Part shown: in pieces, positions 25,881 through 34,532 of the stretch
Layout: each line of letters opens with the position of its first letter
How positions within the stretch are numbered: position 1 is the first letter of the stretch
Assembly: GCF_003601975.1 (NCBI RefSeq)
Contig: NZ_QZWZ01000015.1
Span: 62,001-126,000, forward strand
DNA length: 64,000 nucleotides
Direction of reading: 5' to 3'
Source: Mesorhizobium waimense
GTDB lineage: Bacteria; Pseudomonadota; Alphaproteobacteria; Rhizobiales; Rhizobiaceae
The notes under the pieces: model-generated
What the model was told of the DNA's origin: nothing
Database searches by the model: none
What the model saw: the letters and a program-made list of their open reading frames with translations, nothing else
Translations under genes and position numbers: made by a program

Positions 25881-26585
25881 TCATACTCCAAGCACTTCGT
25901 GCAGCAGTTCAGTGTGCACGTTGAGCTCGCCAACCGCGAACCCCTCCAGCACCTTGCCGTGCTCCATCAAATAGAAGCGGTCGGCGATGCGAGCGGCGAA
26001 ACGGAAATTCTGCTCGACGAGCAGGATGGTCATGCCGCGCTTCTTCAAGGTCGCCAGCAATTCGCCGATGCGCTGCACGATGACCGGGGCAAGGCCTTCG
26101 GTCGGTTCGTCGAGCAGCAGCATCTGCACGCCCGTCCTCAAGATGCGGGCGATGGCCAGCATCTGCTGCTCGCCGCCGGACAGCCTTGTGCCCGGACTGT
26201 TGCGGCGCTCCTTGAGGTTGGGGAAGAGATCGAAAATCTCGTCGACGCTCATGCCGCCCTTGGCCACCACCGGCGGCAGGATCAGGTTCTCGTCGACCGT
26301 CAGCGTGGCGAAGATGCCGCGCTCCTCGGGCACGAAGCCGATGCCCTGATGGGCAACGCGGTGCAAGGGCAGGCCGATCAGGTCCTTACCGTTGAAGACG
26401 ACACTACCCGTGCGCTTGCGGACCAGCCCCATGATGGCACGCAAGGTGGTGGTCTTGCCGACGCCGTTGCGGCCAAGCAGGGTCACGGTCTCGCCGCGAA
26501 AGACATCGAGGTTCACGCCATGCAGCGCATGGCCTTCGCCGTACCAGGCGTGGAGATCGCGCACGGCAAGCAGCGGCTCACTCAT
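25881..26585 (-). CDS. livF: Branched-chain amino acid ABC transporter ATPase LivF-type
   Basis: A 234-residue ATPase with Walker A GRNGVGKTTT, signature LSGGEQQMLAIARIL and Walker B MLLLDEPTEGL. The phrase GIGFVPEERGIFATLTVDENL is typical of LivF. It overlaps livG by 8 bp and pairs with LivG at the cytoplasmic face of the LivHM permease. Confidence 0.93.
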   Translation of the reverse strand: MSEPLLAVRDLHAWYGEGHALHGVNLDVFRGETVTLLGRNGVGKTTTLRAIMGLVRKRTGSVVFNGKDLIGLPLHRVAHQGIGFVPEERGIFATLTVDENLILPPVVAKGGMSVDEIFDLFPNLKERRNSPGTRLSGGEQQMLAIARILRTGVQMLLLDEPTEGLAPVIVQRIGELLATLKKRGMTILLVEQNFRFAARIADRFYLMEHGKVLEGFAVGELNVHTELLHEVLGV

Positions 26586-27378
26586 GCTCCGTCCCCATAT
26601 AGGCGATCCTGACGCGCTCGTCCTGGCTTACGGTCGCGTAGTCGCCGGCGGCGAGCACCTGCCCGCGCTGCATGACGGTGATCCAGTCGCAAAGGTCGGC
26701 GACGACGGTCAGATTGTGCTCGACCATCAGCACGGCCCGGTCGCGAGCCAACGAACGGATGATGCCGGAGATCGTGCCGACATCCTCGTGCCCCATGCCG
26801 GCCATCGGCTCGTCGAGCAGCAGCACTTTTGGATCGAGCGCCAGCGTGGTGGCGATTTCGAGCACGCGCTTCCTGCCATAGGACAGATCGCCGGCGAGCC
26901 GGTTCGCAGCATCGTCGAGGCCGACGATGCCGAGAAGTTCGCGTGCCCGTGGCGTCAGTTCGTCGAGTGCTGACAGCGAGCGCCAGAACTGGAAGCCCAG
27001 CCCGCTCGGCCGCTGCAGCGCGACGCGCACATTGTCGAGCACGCTGAGATGCGGAAAGATCGCCGATATCTGGAACGACCGGACCAGGCCCATGCGCGCA
27101 ACCTTTGCCGGCGAGGTCCGGGTGATGTCGGTACCGAGCAGCTCGATCCTGCCGCTGGTCGGCTGCAGGAATTTGGTCAACAGGTTGAAGATCGTGGTCT
27201 TGCCGGCGCCGTTCGGCCCGATAAGCGCGTGGATCTTGCCGTGATGAACGTCGAGATCGACACTGTTGACCGCGACGAAGCCGGCGAAGTCGCGCCGAAG
27301 GCCGCGGGCGGAAAGCACCACCCGCGGTACATCCTGATCACCGTCCGGCTGGACGGCCGCGGCGGTTGCCGTCTTCAC
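26578..27378 (-). CDS. livG: Branched-chain amino acid ABC transporter ATPase LivG-type
   Basis: A 266-residue ATPase with Walker A GPNGAGKTTIFNLLT, the LivG-specific GLVRSFQISAIFPHLSVLDNV, signature LSYGRKRVLEIA and Walker B VLLLDEPMAGM. The C-terminus (AYMGTEHE) fits the family pattern ending in YLG-like residues. The start is a GTG at 27378 that overlaps the end of the binding-protein gene by 4 bp. Confidence 0.93.
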   Translation of the reverse strand: MKTATAAAVQPDGDQDVPRVVLSARGLRRDFAGFVAVNSVDLDVHHGKIHALIGPNGAGKTTIFNLLTKFLQPTSGRIELLGTDITRTSPAKVARMGLVRSFQISAIFPHLSVLDNVRVALQRPSGLGFQFWRSLSALDELTPRARELLGIVGLDDAANRLAGDLSYGRKRVLEIATTLALDPKVLLLDEPMAGMGHEDVGTISGIIRSLARDRAVLMVEHNLTVVADLCDWITVMQRGQVLAAGDYATVSQDERVRIAYMGTEHE

Positions 27379-28583
27379 TTGGCGACGAGCGGGCAGCCGC
27401 TTTCCTCGGCCTTCATGAAGGCCTGGTCACCTGGAATGGTCGCCAGATAGGTGTAGTAGTCCCAGTCCTTCTTGCTCTCCTCGGGCTTCTTGACCTGATA
27501 GAGATACATGTCGTGCACCATGGAGCCGTCAGCCTGCACCTTGCCGTTGGCGGTGAAGACGTCGTCGACGGGCATCTCATGCAATTGCTTGGCGACGGCC
27601 TCGGTCTCGTCGGTGCCGGCCTTGTCGATGGCCTTCAGATACTGCGACACCGCCGAATAGGTACCGGCCTGGATCATGTTGGGCATCCGGTTGGTGCGCT
27701 TGAAGAAGCGGTCGGCGAAATCGCGGCTCTTGTCATCACGGTCCCAGTAATAGCCTTCGGTCAGCACGACGCCCTGCGCCGCCTGCAGGCCGAGCCCGTG
27801 CACTTCGGCCAGCGTAAACAAAAGTGCCGCCAGCCGCTGGCCGCCTGCGACGATGCCGAACTCGGCCGCCTGCTTGATCGAGTTGGAGGTGTCGAGGCCG
27901 GCATTGGCCAGCCCGATGACCTTGGCGCCGGAGGACTGCGCCTGCAGCAGGAAGGACGAATAATCGGTGGAGCCCAGCGGATAGCGCACCTCGCCAAGCA
28001 CCTTGCCGCCGCGATCCTTGACGAGCTTGGCGGTCTGCTCTTCGAGCGAATAGCCGAAGGCGTAGTCGACGGTGATAAAGTACCAGTTGTCGCCGCCCTG
28101 CTGCACCAGCGCGCCGCCGGTGCCGACGGCCTGGGAGTGCGTGTCGTAGGCCCAGTGGAAACCATAGGGCGAGCACTGCTTGCCGGTTAGCTCGGTTGAA
28201 GCGGCGCCGGTGACGATGTCGATCTTCTTCTTTTCCTTGGAAAGCCCCTGGACGGCGAGCGCCACCGAGGACGTGGTGAGCTCCATGATCGCATCGACCT
28301 GCTCGGTGTCGTACCACTGGCGCGCTATGTTGGAAGCGATGTCCGGCTTGTTCTGGTGGTCGGCGCTGATGATTTCGATCGGCGCGCCCTGGACCTTGCC
28401 TCCAAAATCCTCGACCGCCATCTTGGCAGCCTCGACGGACCATTTGCCGCCGAAATCGGCATAGACGCCCGACTGGTCGTTGAGGATGCCAATCTTGACC
28501 TTGCCGTCGGAAATTTCGCCCGCTGCCGCGGGCATGGCGGTCGCCGCAAGCAGCGCGACCGAGACGAGATAGGATGCTTTCAC
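27375..28583 (-). CDS. livK: Branched-chain amino acid ABC transporter binding protein LivK-type
   Basis: A 402-residue periplasmic protein. The signal peptide (KASYLVSVALLAATAMPAAA) is followed by a Leu/Ile/Val-binding fold with VKIGILNDQSGVYADFGG. The GTG at 28583 has GGAGGAAAC in front. This is the first gene of the operon, so the promoter should lie in the 300 bp upstream. The ligand is not predictable; the linked dpaL and M20 genes hint at an unusual amino acid or derivative. Confidence 0.92.
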   Translation of the reverse strand: MKASYLVSVALLAATAMPAAAGEISDGKVKIGILNDQSGVYADFGGKWSVEAAKMAVEDFGGKVQGAPIEIISADHQNKPDIASNIARQWYDTEQVDAIMELTTSSVALAVQGLSKEKKKIDIVTGAASTELTGKQCSPYGFHWAYDTHSQAVGTGGALVQQGGDNWYFITVDYAFGYSLEEQTAKLVKDRGGKVLGEVRYPLGSTDYSSFLLQAQSSGAKVIGLANAGLDTSNSIKQAAEFGIVAGGQRLAALLFTLAEVHGLGLQAAQGVVLTEGYYWDRDDKSRDFADRFFKRTNRMPNMIQAGTYSAVSQYLKAIDKAGTDETEAVAKQLHEMPVDDVFTANGKVQADGSMVHDMYLYQVKKPEESKKDWDYYTYLATIPGDQAFMKAEESGCPLVAK

Positions 28584-28884
28584 TGGGTTTCCTCCCTTGT
28601 GACCAACCGCAGCAAACGCGGCAGCCTCGCAATGGTTCAACTGTACCGTCCGATTTCTGGGAATACGGGCAGCGTCCCGCTCACTATGCCTCCGTCTTGC
28701 GGGATCATGCCGCTGCGTGCCTTGGGTGCACGGGCAGTGACCCTAGCATCCACCCCAAAGCTGCGAGAATGCTATTTTCGTAGCATACCGCGCGCCCTAC
28801 CCCGGCCGGCGGGTCACGACTGCGTGAAGCTGCTCGCTGGCCTGCCCGTCTCCAAGCGTCGACGCTGTTGGCGGTGCCGGCCGC
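28584..28884. other. Intergenic region between livK and cytochrome c peroxidase
   Basis: This stretch of about 300 bp has no credible ORF on either strand. It should contain the liv promoter on the minus strand and the 3' end of the peroxidase transcript. A short inverted pair, ATGCTA (28769-28774) and TAGCAT (28782-28787), is the only structure noted. Confidence 0.4.
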
Positions 28885-30177
28885 TCACTGCACCGGCGCA
28901 CCAGGCTGTTGGTCGGCATCGGTCAGCGTCTGCAGGAAGGCGACGATGTCGTCGATCTCAGGATCGGTCAGCGCCGGCTTGCCGCCGGGCTTCTTGCCGA
29001 AGGGCGGATCCTGGTTGAGGTTGGCCCAATAGGCTTTGGGCAGGTCGTCATTCTGCCGGACCGTGCCGTCGGCATTTTTCGGGTACCAGCGGCCGGGATC
29101 GGTGTCGCGCGTGGCGTAGAAGGCGACGGCGTCGCGTAGCGCATGGAAGTAGCCGTTGTGGAAAAAACTCTGCTTCAACGCCACGTTGCGCAGCGTCGGC
29201 GTGCGGAACAGGCCGCAATACTCCGCCCTGCCCTTGAGATCGGTCCTCAGCGGGCCACAGAGGCCGAGATCGAAATAGGCCGGATCGGCATTGGCTTGAA
29301 TGGCCGGATTGCGCGGCACGCCGATGCCGAGGAAGCCGAAATCGGTGAATTGCGGCGGCTCGCCGTCATTGGCCGGTTCGCTCAGGTGACAGCTGGCGCA
29401 ATTGCCCTTGGCTTCGTCTTCGAACAGCGCGCGGCCACGCATTTCCTGCGCCGACAGTGCCGCCTTGCCGGCGAGGAAGCGATCGTAGCGGCTGGAATAG
29501 GGATAGAAATCGGCAGCACTCTGCTCGAAGGTGCCGAGCGCCTCGACGGCGGCGTCGAAGGTGCTGTTCGGATCGTCGAACACCTTGTCGCCGAAGACCA
29601 TCTTGAGCTCGCCGGCATAGGGCGCCTTGCGCAGTTCGGCCGCGACCGCGCCGGCATCCTTGTTGGCCATCTCGAAGGGCGACAGCAGTGGGATGCGTGC
29701 CTGGTCGCTGCCGTGGTCGGCGCGGCCGTCCCAGGTCAGGCCGCCGGTCGGCCCGTTGTCGACGCTTTCATCGCCTTCGTCGTCGGAATCGTAGAAATGC
29801 TCGGTAAAGGCCGGCACCGCCTGCAGATAGCGAAGCGACGGCACGGCGCGTAGGCCGGGCCGGTCCATCTTCGGTCCGCCCATTTCGACCGGCGCCACCG
29901 ATGCTGGGCCGAAGGCATGGTGCGGATCGTGGCAGGACGAGCAGGCCTGCAGGCCGGAGGCCGACAGCGAGCGATCGAAGAACATTTTTCTGCCGAGCCC
30001 CGTCAGGGCAGCGGCCCTGGCATAGGCCTCGGCGCGCGACATCGGCCCGGGGCGGACACCACCCCCAGGATGTACGCCATCCGGTCCGGCAAGGACCGCG
30101 TTCGAGACCATGGCGAGGCCCAGCATCGATGCCGCGGCGATCGCGATCGTCAGGCGTTTGCGTCGTGCCGCAATCAT
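28885..30177 (-). CDS. Di-haem cytochrome c peroxidase / MauG family protein
   Basis: A 430-residue periplasmic protein with an N-terminal signal peptide (basic start, hydrophobic core to VLAGPDG). Two c-type haem motifs are visible: CSSCH in the N-terminal third and CASCH in the middle. Family features around them include LFEDEAKGNCASCH and FRTPTLRNVALKQSFFHNGYF. It should reduce peroxide with electrons from a small cytochrome or, as in MauG, oxidise a protein partner. It is divergent from an AcpA-like phosphatase, and the two may share control. Confidence 0.9.
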   Translation of the reverse strand: MIAARRKRLTIAIAAASMLGLAMVSNAVLAGPDGVHPGGGVRPGPMSRAEAYARAAALTGLGRKMFFDRSLSASGLQACSSCHDPHHAFGPASVAPVEMGGPKMDRPGLRAVPSLRYLQAVPAFTEHFYDSDDEGDESVDNGPTGGLTWDGRADHGSDQARIPLLSPFEMANKDAGAVAAELRKAPYAGELKMVFGDKVFDDPNSTFDAAVEALGTFEQSAADFYPYSSRYDRFLAGKAALSAQEMRGRALFEDEAKGNCASCHLSEPANDGEPPQFTDFGFLGIGVPRNPAIQANADPAYFDLGLCGPLRTDLKGRAEYCGLFRTPTLRNVALKQSFFHNGYFHALRDAVAFYATRDTDPGRWYPKNADGTVRQNDDLPKAYWANLNQDPPFGKKPGGKPALTDPEIDDIVAFLQTLTDADQQPGAPVQ

Positions 30178-30276
30178 AGAGGTTCAGTCCGATTTTGCTC
30201 TGGACATAAGTAGCCACTGCAACGGATTGATGACCGGTTCTCTCCCTCACGAAACCGTGTTCGCCAGGACGGAAAA

Positions 30277-30292
30277 TGTCACAAAGGTGACA
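30277..30292. promoter_or_regulatory. Palindromic operator candidate between peroxidase and phosphatase genes
   Basis: A perfect inverted repeat TGTCAC-AAAG-GTGACA lies in the divergent intergenic region, about 100 bp upstream of each start codon. TGTCAC also resembles a Pho-box half (CTGTCAT), but Pho boxes are direct repeats, so another dimeric regulator is more likely. Confidence 0.4.
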
Positions 30293-30382
30293 AGGCACGG
30301 AAGTAGCTCCCATCCCTGCTGGTTCGTCGCCCCCCGCGCCAGGCATTGCTCCTCCAGCCAACCCAGCCACGAGGTACTCCCC

Positions 30383-31921
30383 ATGACTAGGCTCAAGCTC
30401 CTCAATTCTCTTTTTCTGGCCGGCTCAGGCCTGGCTTCATTGGCCACGGCGGCCAGCGCCGCACCCGCCGGCCTCGAAAAGATCGACACCGTCGTCGTCA
30501 TCTATGCCGAGAACCGCAGCTTCGATAATCTCTATGGCGGCTTTCCCGGCGCCAACGGCCTGGCGAACCTGACGCCAGACCAGGCGCGCCAGTTCGACCG
30601 CGACGGCAAGCCGCTTGCCGAGCTGCCGCCCGCCTGGGGCGGCCTGACCGCCAAAGGCGTGACACCGCCGGTGACCGAGGCGCAGTCGGCGCATCTGGCC
30701 AACGCCAGCTTCTCGATCGACGATCCCAAAGGCTTCAACGAGAAGACCGATGTCATCACCCGCGACCTCTGGCACCGCTTCTACCAGGAGCAGATGCAGA
30801 TCGACGGCGGACGCAACGACAAGTTCGTCGCCTGGGCGGATTCGGGTGGCCTCGTCATGGGTCACTATGACGGCTCGGTGCTGCCGATGTGGGAGGTGGC
30901 GAAAAAATACGTGCTGGCCGACAATTTCTTCCAGGGCGCCTTCGGCGGCTCCTTCCTCAATCATATCATGCTCGCCTGCGCCTGCGCGCCGGTCTATCCC
31001 CATGCCGACACCAGCCCGGTCAAGGGCCAGATCGCGGTGGTCGACGCCGACGGCAAGACGCTGAAGGTTGCCGACAACTCGCCGCCCTCGGCACTCGGCG
31101 GCGCGCCGAAATTCGTCAACGACGGCGCCATCACGCCGGACTTCTACGCCGTCAACACCATGCAGCCGCCCTATCAGCCGAGCGCCAACAGGCCGGCCGA
31201 AGGCGGCGACAAGGCAATGGCCGACCCGGCTCAGCCCACCACGCTGCCGCCGCAGCACGAGATTACCATCGGCGACCTGCTGTCGCTGAGGGCCGTCAGC
31301 TGGGCTTGGTATTCCGGTGCCTGGCAGGCCGCGCTCGACGGCAAGAACGCGACGCCGGTGCCGAACTTCCAGTTCCACCACCAGCCCTACAATTATTTCG
31401 CCGCCTATGCGCCGGGCACGGCCGCGCGCGCCGAGCATCTGAAGGACGGCGGTTTGGACGGTGTGGCGTTCATCAAGGACATCGACGACGGCAAGCTGCC
31501 TGCGGTCAGCTTCTACAAGCCGCAGGGCAATCTCAACGAGCATGGCGGCTATGCCGATGTCGCCAGCGGCGACCAGCATCTCGCCGATCTTGTCTCCCAC
31601 CTCGAGAAGAGCCCGCAATGGGGCCATATGCTGGTTGTCGTCACCTATGACGAGAATGGCGGTTTCTGGGATCATGTCGCACCGCCCAAGGCCGACCGCT
31701 GGGGACCGGGCAACCGCATCCCGGCGATGATCATCTCGCCCTTTGCGAAGATGGGAACAGTCGACCACACGCAATATGACACGACGTCGATCCTGCGCTT
31801 CATCACCGCGCGCTACGACCTGCCGGTGCTTCCCGGCATCGTCGCTCGCGACAAGGCGCTGCGCAACAACGACCAGCCGCCGATGGGCGACCTGACGGCG
31901 GCGCTCGATCTCGGCCGGTAG
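30383..31921 (+). CDS. AcpA-like acid phosphatase / phosphoesterase
   Basis: A 512-residue exported enzyme of the bacterial phospholipase C/AcpA phosphoesterase family. The signal peptide runs to about residue 28 (SAAPAGLEK). Catalytic and metal motifs include VVIYAENRSFDNLYG near the N-terminus, NEHGGYADV and VVVTYDENGGFWDHVAPP. The ATG at 30383 follows GAGGTACTCCCC; the frame is open to 30110 but that part is not coding-like. It should hydrolyse phosphomonoesters in the periplasm. It ends with ITARYDLPVLPGI, typical of the family. Confidence 0.88.
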   Translation: MTRLKLLNSLFLAGSGLASLATAASAAPAGLEKIDTVVVIYAENRSFDNLYGGFPGANGLANLTPDQARQFDRDGKPLAELPPAWGGLTAKGVTPPVTEAQSAHLANASFSIDDPKGFNEKTDVITRDLWHRFYQEQMQIDGGRNDKFVAWADSGGLVMGHYDGSVLPMWEVAKKYVLADNFFQGAFGGSFLNHIMLACACAPVYPHADTSPVKGQIAVVDADGKTLKVADNSPPSALGGAPKFVNDGAITPDFYAVNTMQPPYQPSANRPAEGGDKAMADPAQPTTLPPQHEITIGDLLSLRAVSWAWYSGAWQAALDGKNATPVPNFQFHHQPYNYFAAYAPGTAARAEHLKDGGLDGVAFIKDIDDGKLPAVSFYKPQGNLNEHGGYADVASGDQHLADLVSHLEKSPQWGHMLVVVTYDENGGFWDHVAPPKADRWGPGNRIPAMIISPFAKMGTVDHTQYDTTSILRFITARYDLPVLPGIVARDKALRNNDQPPMGDLTAALDLGR

Positions 31922-31966
31922 CGCCTCATTCCCGTTGCGGGCGGTCTCGATCGAGGCGGCCCGCGG

Positions 31967-32566
31967 TCATTTCCTGCCCTGCGGGTAGATCGTCTCGCCG
32001 CGCTTCAGCATCTCGACGAAGGTCTCGATCTTCTTCCTGCGGCCGGCCTCGGTCTTCATGTTGTGCGTGCGGAAGGCCAGCGCGAAGCGGTTCTGGGCGC
32101 TGAGCTTGGCCAGCATTTCTTTTGCCTTGGGTTCGGCATCGATCGCGGCCTGCAGGTCGTCGGGAATTTTCATGTCCTTGCCGCTGGCATAGGCACGGTC
32201 CCAGCGGCCGTCAGCCTTGGCCGCCTGGACCTCTTTCAGCCCATGTTCGGTCATCCGACCCTCCGCGATCAGGCGGGCGACATTGTCGACATTGATCTGG
32301 CTCCAGGTGCCCTTCTTGCCGCGCGGCGTGTAGCGCTGCAGAAAGCTCTTGTCGTCAAAGCCCTTGCGTACGGCGTCGATCCAGCCAAAGCACAGCACGA
32401 CGTCGATGGCCTGCTTCGGCGTAATCGACGGCAAGCCGGAACCCACCTTGTGGACCTTGATCCACACCTCGGTCTCCTTGGCGTGATGCTGGCCGAGCCA
32501 GGCGTAGAAGCTCTCCGGATCCGAGAATTCGTGTAACTTGTCGGGGTCGACCTTGACCGGCGCCAT
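31967..32566 (-). CDS. YdeI/OmpD-associated family protein
   Basis: A 199-residue cytoplasmic protein of the YdeI (DUF1801-related) type. The typical segments are FYAWLGQHHAKETEVWIKVHK, the motif CFGWIDAVRKGFD and RYTPRGKKGTWSQINVDNVARL. The biochemical function of this family is not established. The frame is open further upstream, but the ATG at 32566 gives the standard N-terminus. The lysine-rich C-terminus ends in ETIYPQGRK. Confidence 0.87.
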   Translation of the reverse strand: MAPVKVDPDKLHEFSDPESFYAWLGQHHAKETEVWIKVHKVGSGLPSITPKQAIDVVLCFGWIDAVRKGFDDKSFLQRYTPRGKKGTWSQINVDNVARLIAEGRMTEHGLKEVQAAKADGRWDRAYASGKDMKIPDDLQAAIDAEPKAKEMLAKLSAQNRFALAFRTHNMKTEAGRRKKIETFVEMLKRGETIYPQGRK

Positions 32567-32774
32567 CAGGCGGATTTTCCTTTTGCGAGCACTAGCGTCC
32601 TTCCTCCTCATCCTCGAATAAAGCAGCAGCGGGACCTCGTAGCAAACCTTGGCCAAGGTGGCTTGCGCCTCAGCCAACGCCCGTGGCAGGTTTCCCTGCG
32701 CGAAATGTCGCAAAGCGCGCTGCATCCCCGTTGGTCGAGCCGGGCAAGGCAGACTGCAATTCGGGGGGAATGCC

Positions 32775-33386
32775 ATGCGATCCATATTGTTCGGGCTTGC
32801 GCTGTTGCTGTCGACCTCGGCCATGGCCGAACCGATCGAAAGCCAGAAGATCATCACCGCCGCCACCGGCGACTTCAACCGCGATGGCGTCACCGACCTG
32901 GTGATGATCGTCGAGACCCAGCCCAGCGACCCGATGGACGTGCATTTCTTCCTTGGGGATAAGGAGCACAATTATCTCAAGCCGGCGGGCGTGGTGCGCG
33001 AGCAGGTCTTCGGCGAATGGAACGGTTACGACCGGCCGGGCTACGAGAACTCCGACACCGAGCCGGAGCTGACTGTGCTGCCCAACGGCTCGATGAAGTT
33101 CTATCTGCCGGCGATGCCGCAAGGCAGCGAGCGCACCAACCAGACGCTGACCATCGCCTGGCGCGAAGGCGCCTTCATCGTCGCCGGCTTTACCTACGAA
33201 CATGACGACGCCTTGAAGGACAATGCCAAAAGCAGCTGCGACTACAATGTGCTGACCGGCAAGGGCAAAAGCAGCAAGCAACAGCCTGACGGGAAGACGG
33301 TGCGCAAGACCGTGTCGGTCGACGGTGCGGTCATCCCGTTTGCTGAGTGGAACACGGGCACCGGGTTTTCGGCTTGCGGGGAGTGA
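32775..33386 (+). CDS. Secreted protein with FG-GAP-like calcium motif
   Basis: A 203-residue protein with a clear Sec signal peptide (MRSILFGLALLLSTSAMA-EP). Directly after it comes GDFNRDGVTDLVMI, the Asp-rich calcium loop seen in FG-GAP/VCBS and dockerin-like repeats. The rest has mixed beta character and two late cysteines (SSCDYN, FSACGE) that may pair in the periplasm. The start ATG has GGGGGAA in front. No specific function is recognised. Confidence 0.75.
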   Translation: MRSILFGLALLLSTSAMAEPIESQKIITAATGDFNRDGVTDLVMIVETQPSDPMDVHFFLGDKEHNYLKPAGVVREQVFGEWNGYDRPGYENSDTEPELTVLPNGSMKFYLPAMPQGSERTNQTLTIAWREGAFIVAGFTYEHDDALKDNAKSSCDYNVLTGKGKSSKQQPDGKTVRKTVSVDGAVIPFAEWNTGTGFSACGE

Positions 33387-33389
33387 GCC

Positions 33390-34292
33390 TCACTGCAAAT
33401 GTGGCTTCTTCAGAAAGCTGTTGCGATCCGCCGATTTCACCCGCAGCCAGGTTTCACGCCCGTTGCGCACCACCCTGAGCGGGATCTCGGCGCCGGCCGG
33501 GTTTTCCCACAGCTTGCGGTAGAAGTCGGCGAGACCATCCACTTCGCCGTCGCGCACGTCCGAGATGATGTCGCCCTGGCGCAGGCCGGCCTTGGCGGCG
33601 GGGCCGCCTTCGGTGACGCTCATTACCATGACAATGCCGTTCGACTCGGCCGAGAAGGCGCCGAGCCACGGGCGCGGCGGCTTGGCCACCTGGCCGCGCG
33701 TCAGCAGGTCGTCGAGGATCGGCGGCAGCAGGTCGATCGGCACGATCATGTTGATGTCGGCGACCTCGCCGGCGCGGCTCATCTGCAGGCGCAGCGATCC
33801 GACGCCAAGCAGCCTGCCGTCCGCGTCGAACAGGGCTGCTCCACCCCAGGACGGGTGCGCCGGCGCGATGAAGATTGCCTCGTCCAGCAGATATTCCCAA
33901 TAGCCGGCGAATTCCTGCTTGGTGACGATATGCGCATGGACCTGCTGGCCGATGCCGTCGGCGAGCACCACGGCATCGCCGGGTTTGGCCTTGTGGGCAT
34001 CGCCGAGCGCCACCGCCGGCAAGCCGAGAGGCGACAGCGCCTGCACCAGGCCGAAGCCGGATTCCTGGTCGTAGGCGAGCGCATGGGCGGGGACGACGCG
34101 GCCGTCCTGGTCGGTCAGCCAGACTTCCTCGGCCTCGGTGATCAGATAGCCGATGGTGAGCACGAGCCCGTCATCGCGAATGACGACGCCGCTGCCTTCG
34201 CGGCGGGTGCCCAGTGCGTCGGCGGTGAAGGCGTCTTCCGGGATCGTGGCGCGGACGGCCACGACGGAGCGCGAAATGGTATCGATATTCAT
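33390..34292 (-). CDS. DegP-like protein with PDZ domain, catalytic triad lost
   Basis: A 300-residue protein with trypsin-like (S1C) and C-terminal PDZ domains. The fold is clear from EGSGVVIRDDGLVLT and AALFDADGRLLGVGSL, and the PDZ part from GPAAKAGLRQGDIISDV. Where DegP has TNNHVV this protein has TIGYLI; where DegP has the Asp of DLALL it has GFGLV; and where DegP has GNSGG it has PSWGG. All three catalytic residues appear replaced. No signal peptide is seen, so it would be cytosolic. It may bind rather than cut substrates. ATG at 34292 follows AGGATGAACGG. Confidence 0.85.
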   Translation of the reverse strand: MNIDTISRSVVAVRATIPEDAFTADALGTRREGSGVVIRDDGLVLTIGYLITEAEEVWLTDQDGRVVPAHALAYDQESGFGLVQALSPLGLPAVALGDAHKAKPGDAVVLADGIGQQVHAHIVTKQEFAGYWEYLLDEAIFIAPAHPSWGGAALFDADGRLLGVGSLRLQMSRAGEVADINMIVPIDLLPPILDDLLTRGQVAKPPRPWLGAFSAESNGIVMVMSVTEGGPAAKAGLRQGDIISDVRDGEVDGLADFYRKLWENPAGAEIPLRVVRNGRETWLRVKSADRNSFLKKPHLQ

Positions 34293-34401
34293 CCGTTCAT
34301 CCTGGCTAGGTCGGTCTTTTCCATAGGTATGGCGGATTGAGTGAGGCGCAAGGGCTGGAGCCTTCTTGCCCCCAAGGTGGATCGGCGCCGACATCGATAG
34401 T

Positions 34402-34421
34402 AGTTCAACACAAGTTGAACT
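34402..34421. promoter_or_regulatory. Palindromic operator candidate upstream of yghU
   Basis: A perfect inverted repeat AGTTCAAC-ACAA-GTTGAACT lies 112 bp upstream of the YghU start and 110 bp upstream of the divergent DegP-like start. Such 8 bp arms suit a MarR, TetR or HxlR-type dimer. No regulator gene is adjacent. Confidence 0.4.
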
Positions 34422-34532
34422 TTCCGCAGCCTTCGCTATCTATATCGAAATATAAACCATACCCGCCGCATCCAACCTCGCGCAAGCTGACCCTCCCAAG
34501 ACCCTCCGTCAAAAACCACAAGGCCTCCCCCG

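Noticed and set aside
30277..30292. Pho box
   Set aside because: Pho boxes are direct repeats of CTGTCAT-like units; this is an inverted repeat.
30437..31774. Long minus-strand ORF (445 codons)
   Set aside because: Shadow of the AcpA-like phosphatase gene on the plus strand.
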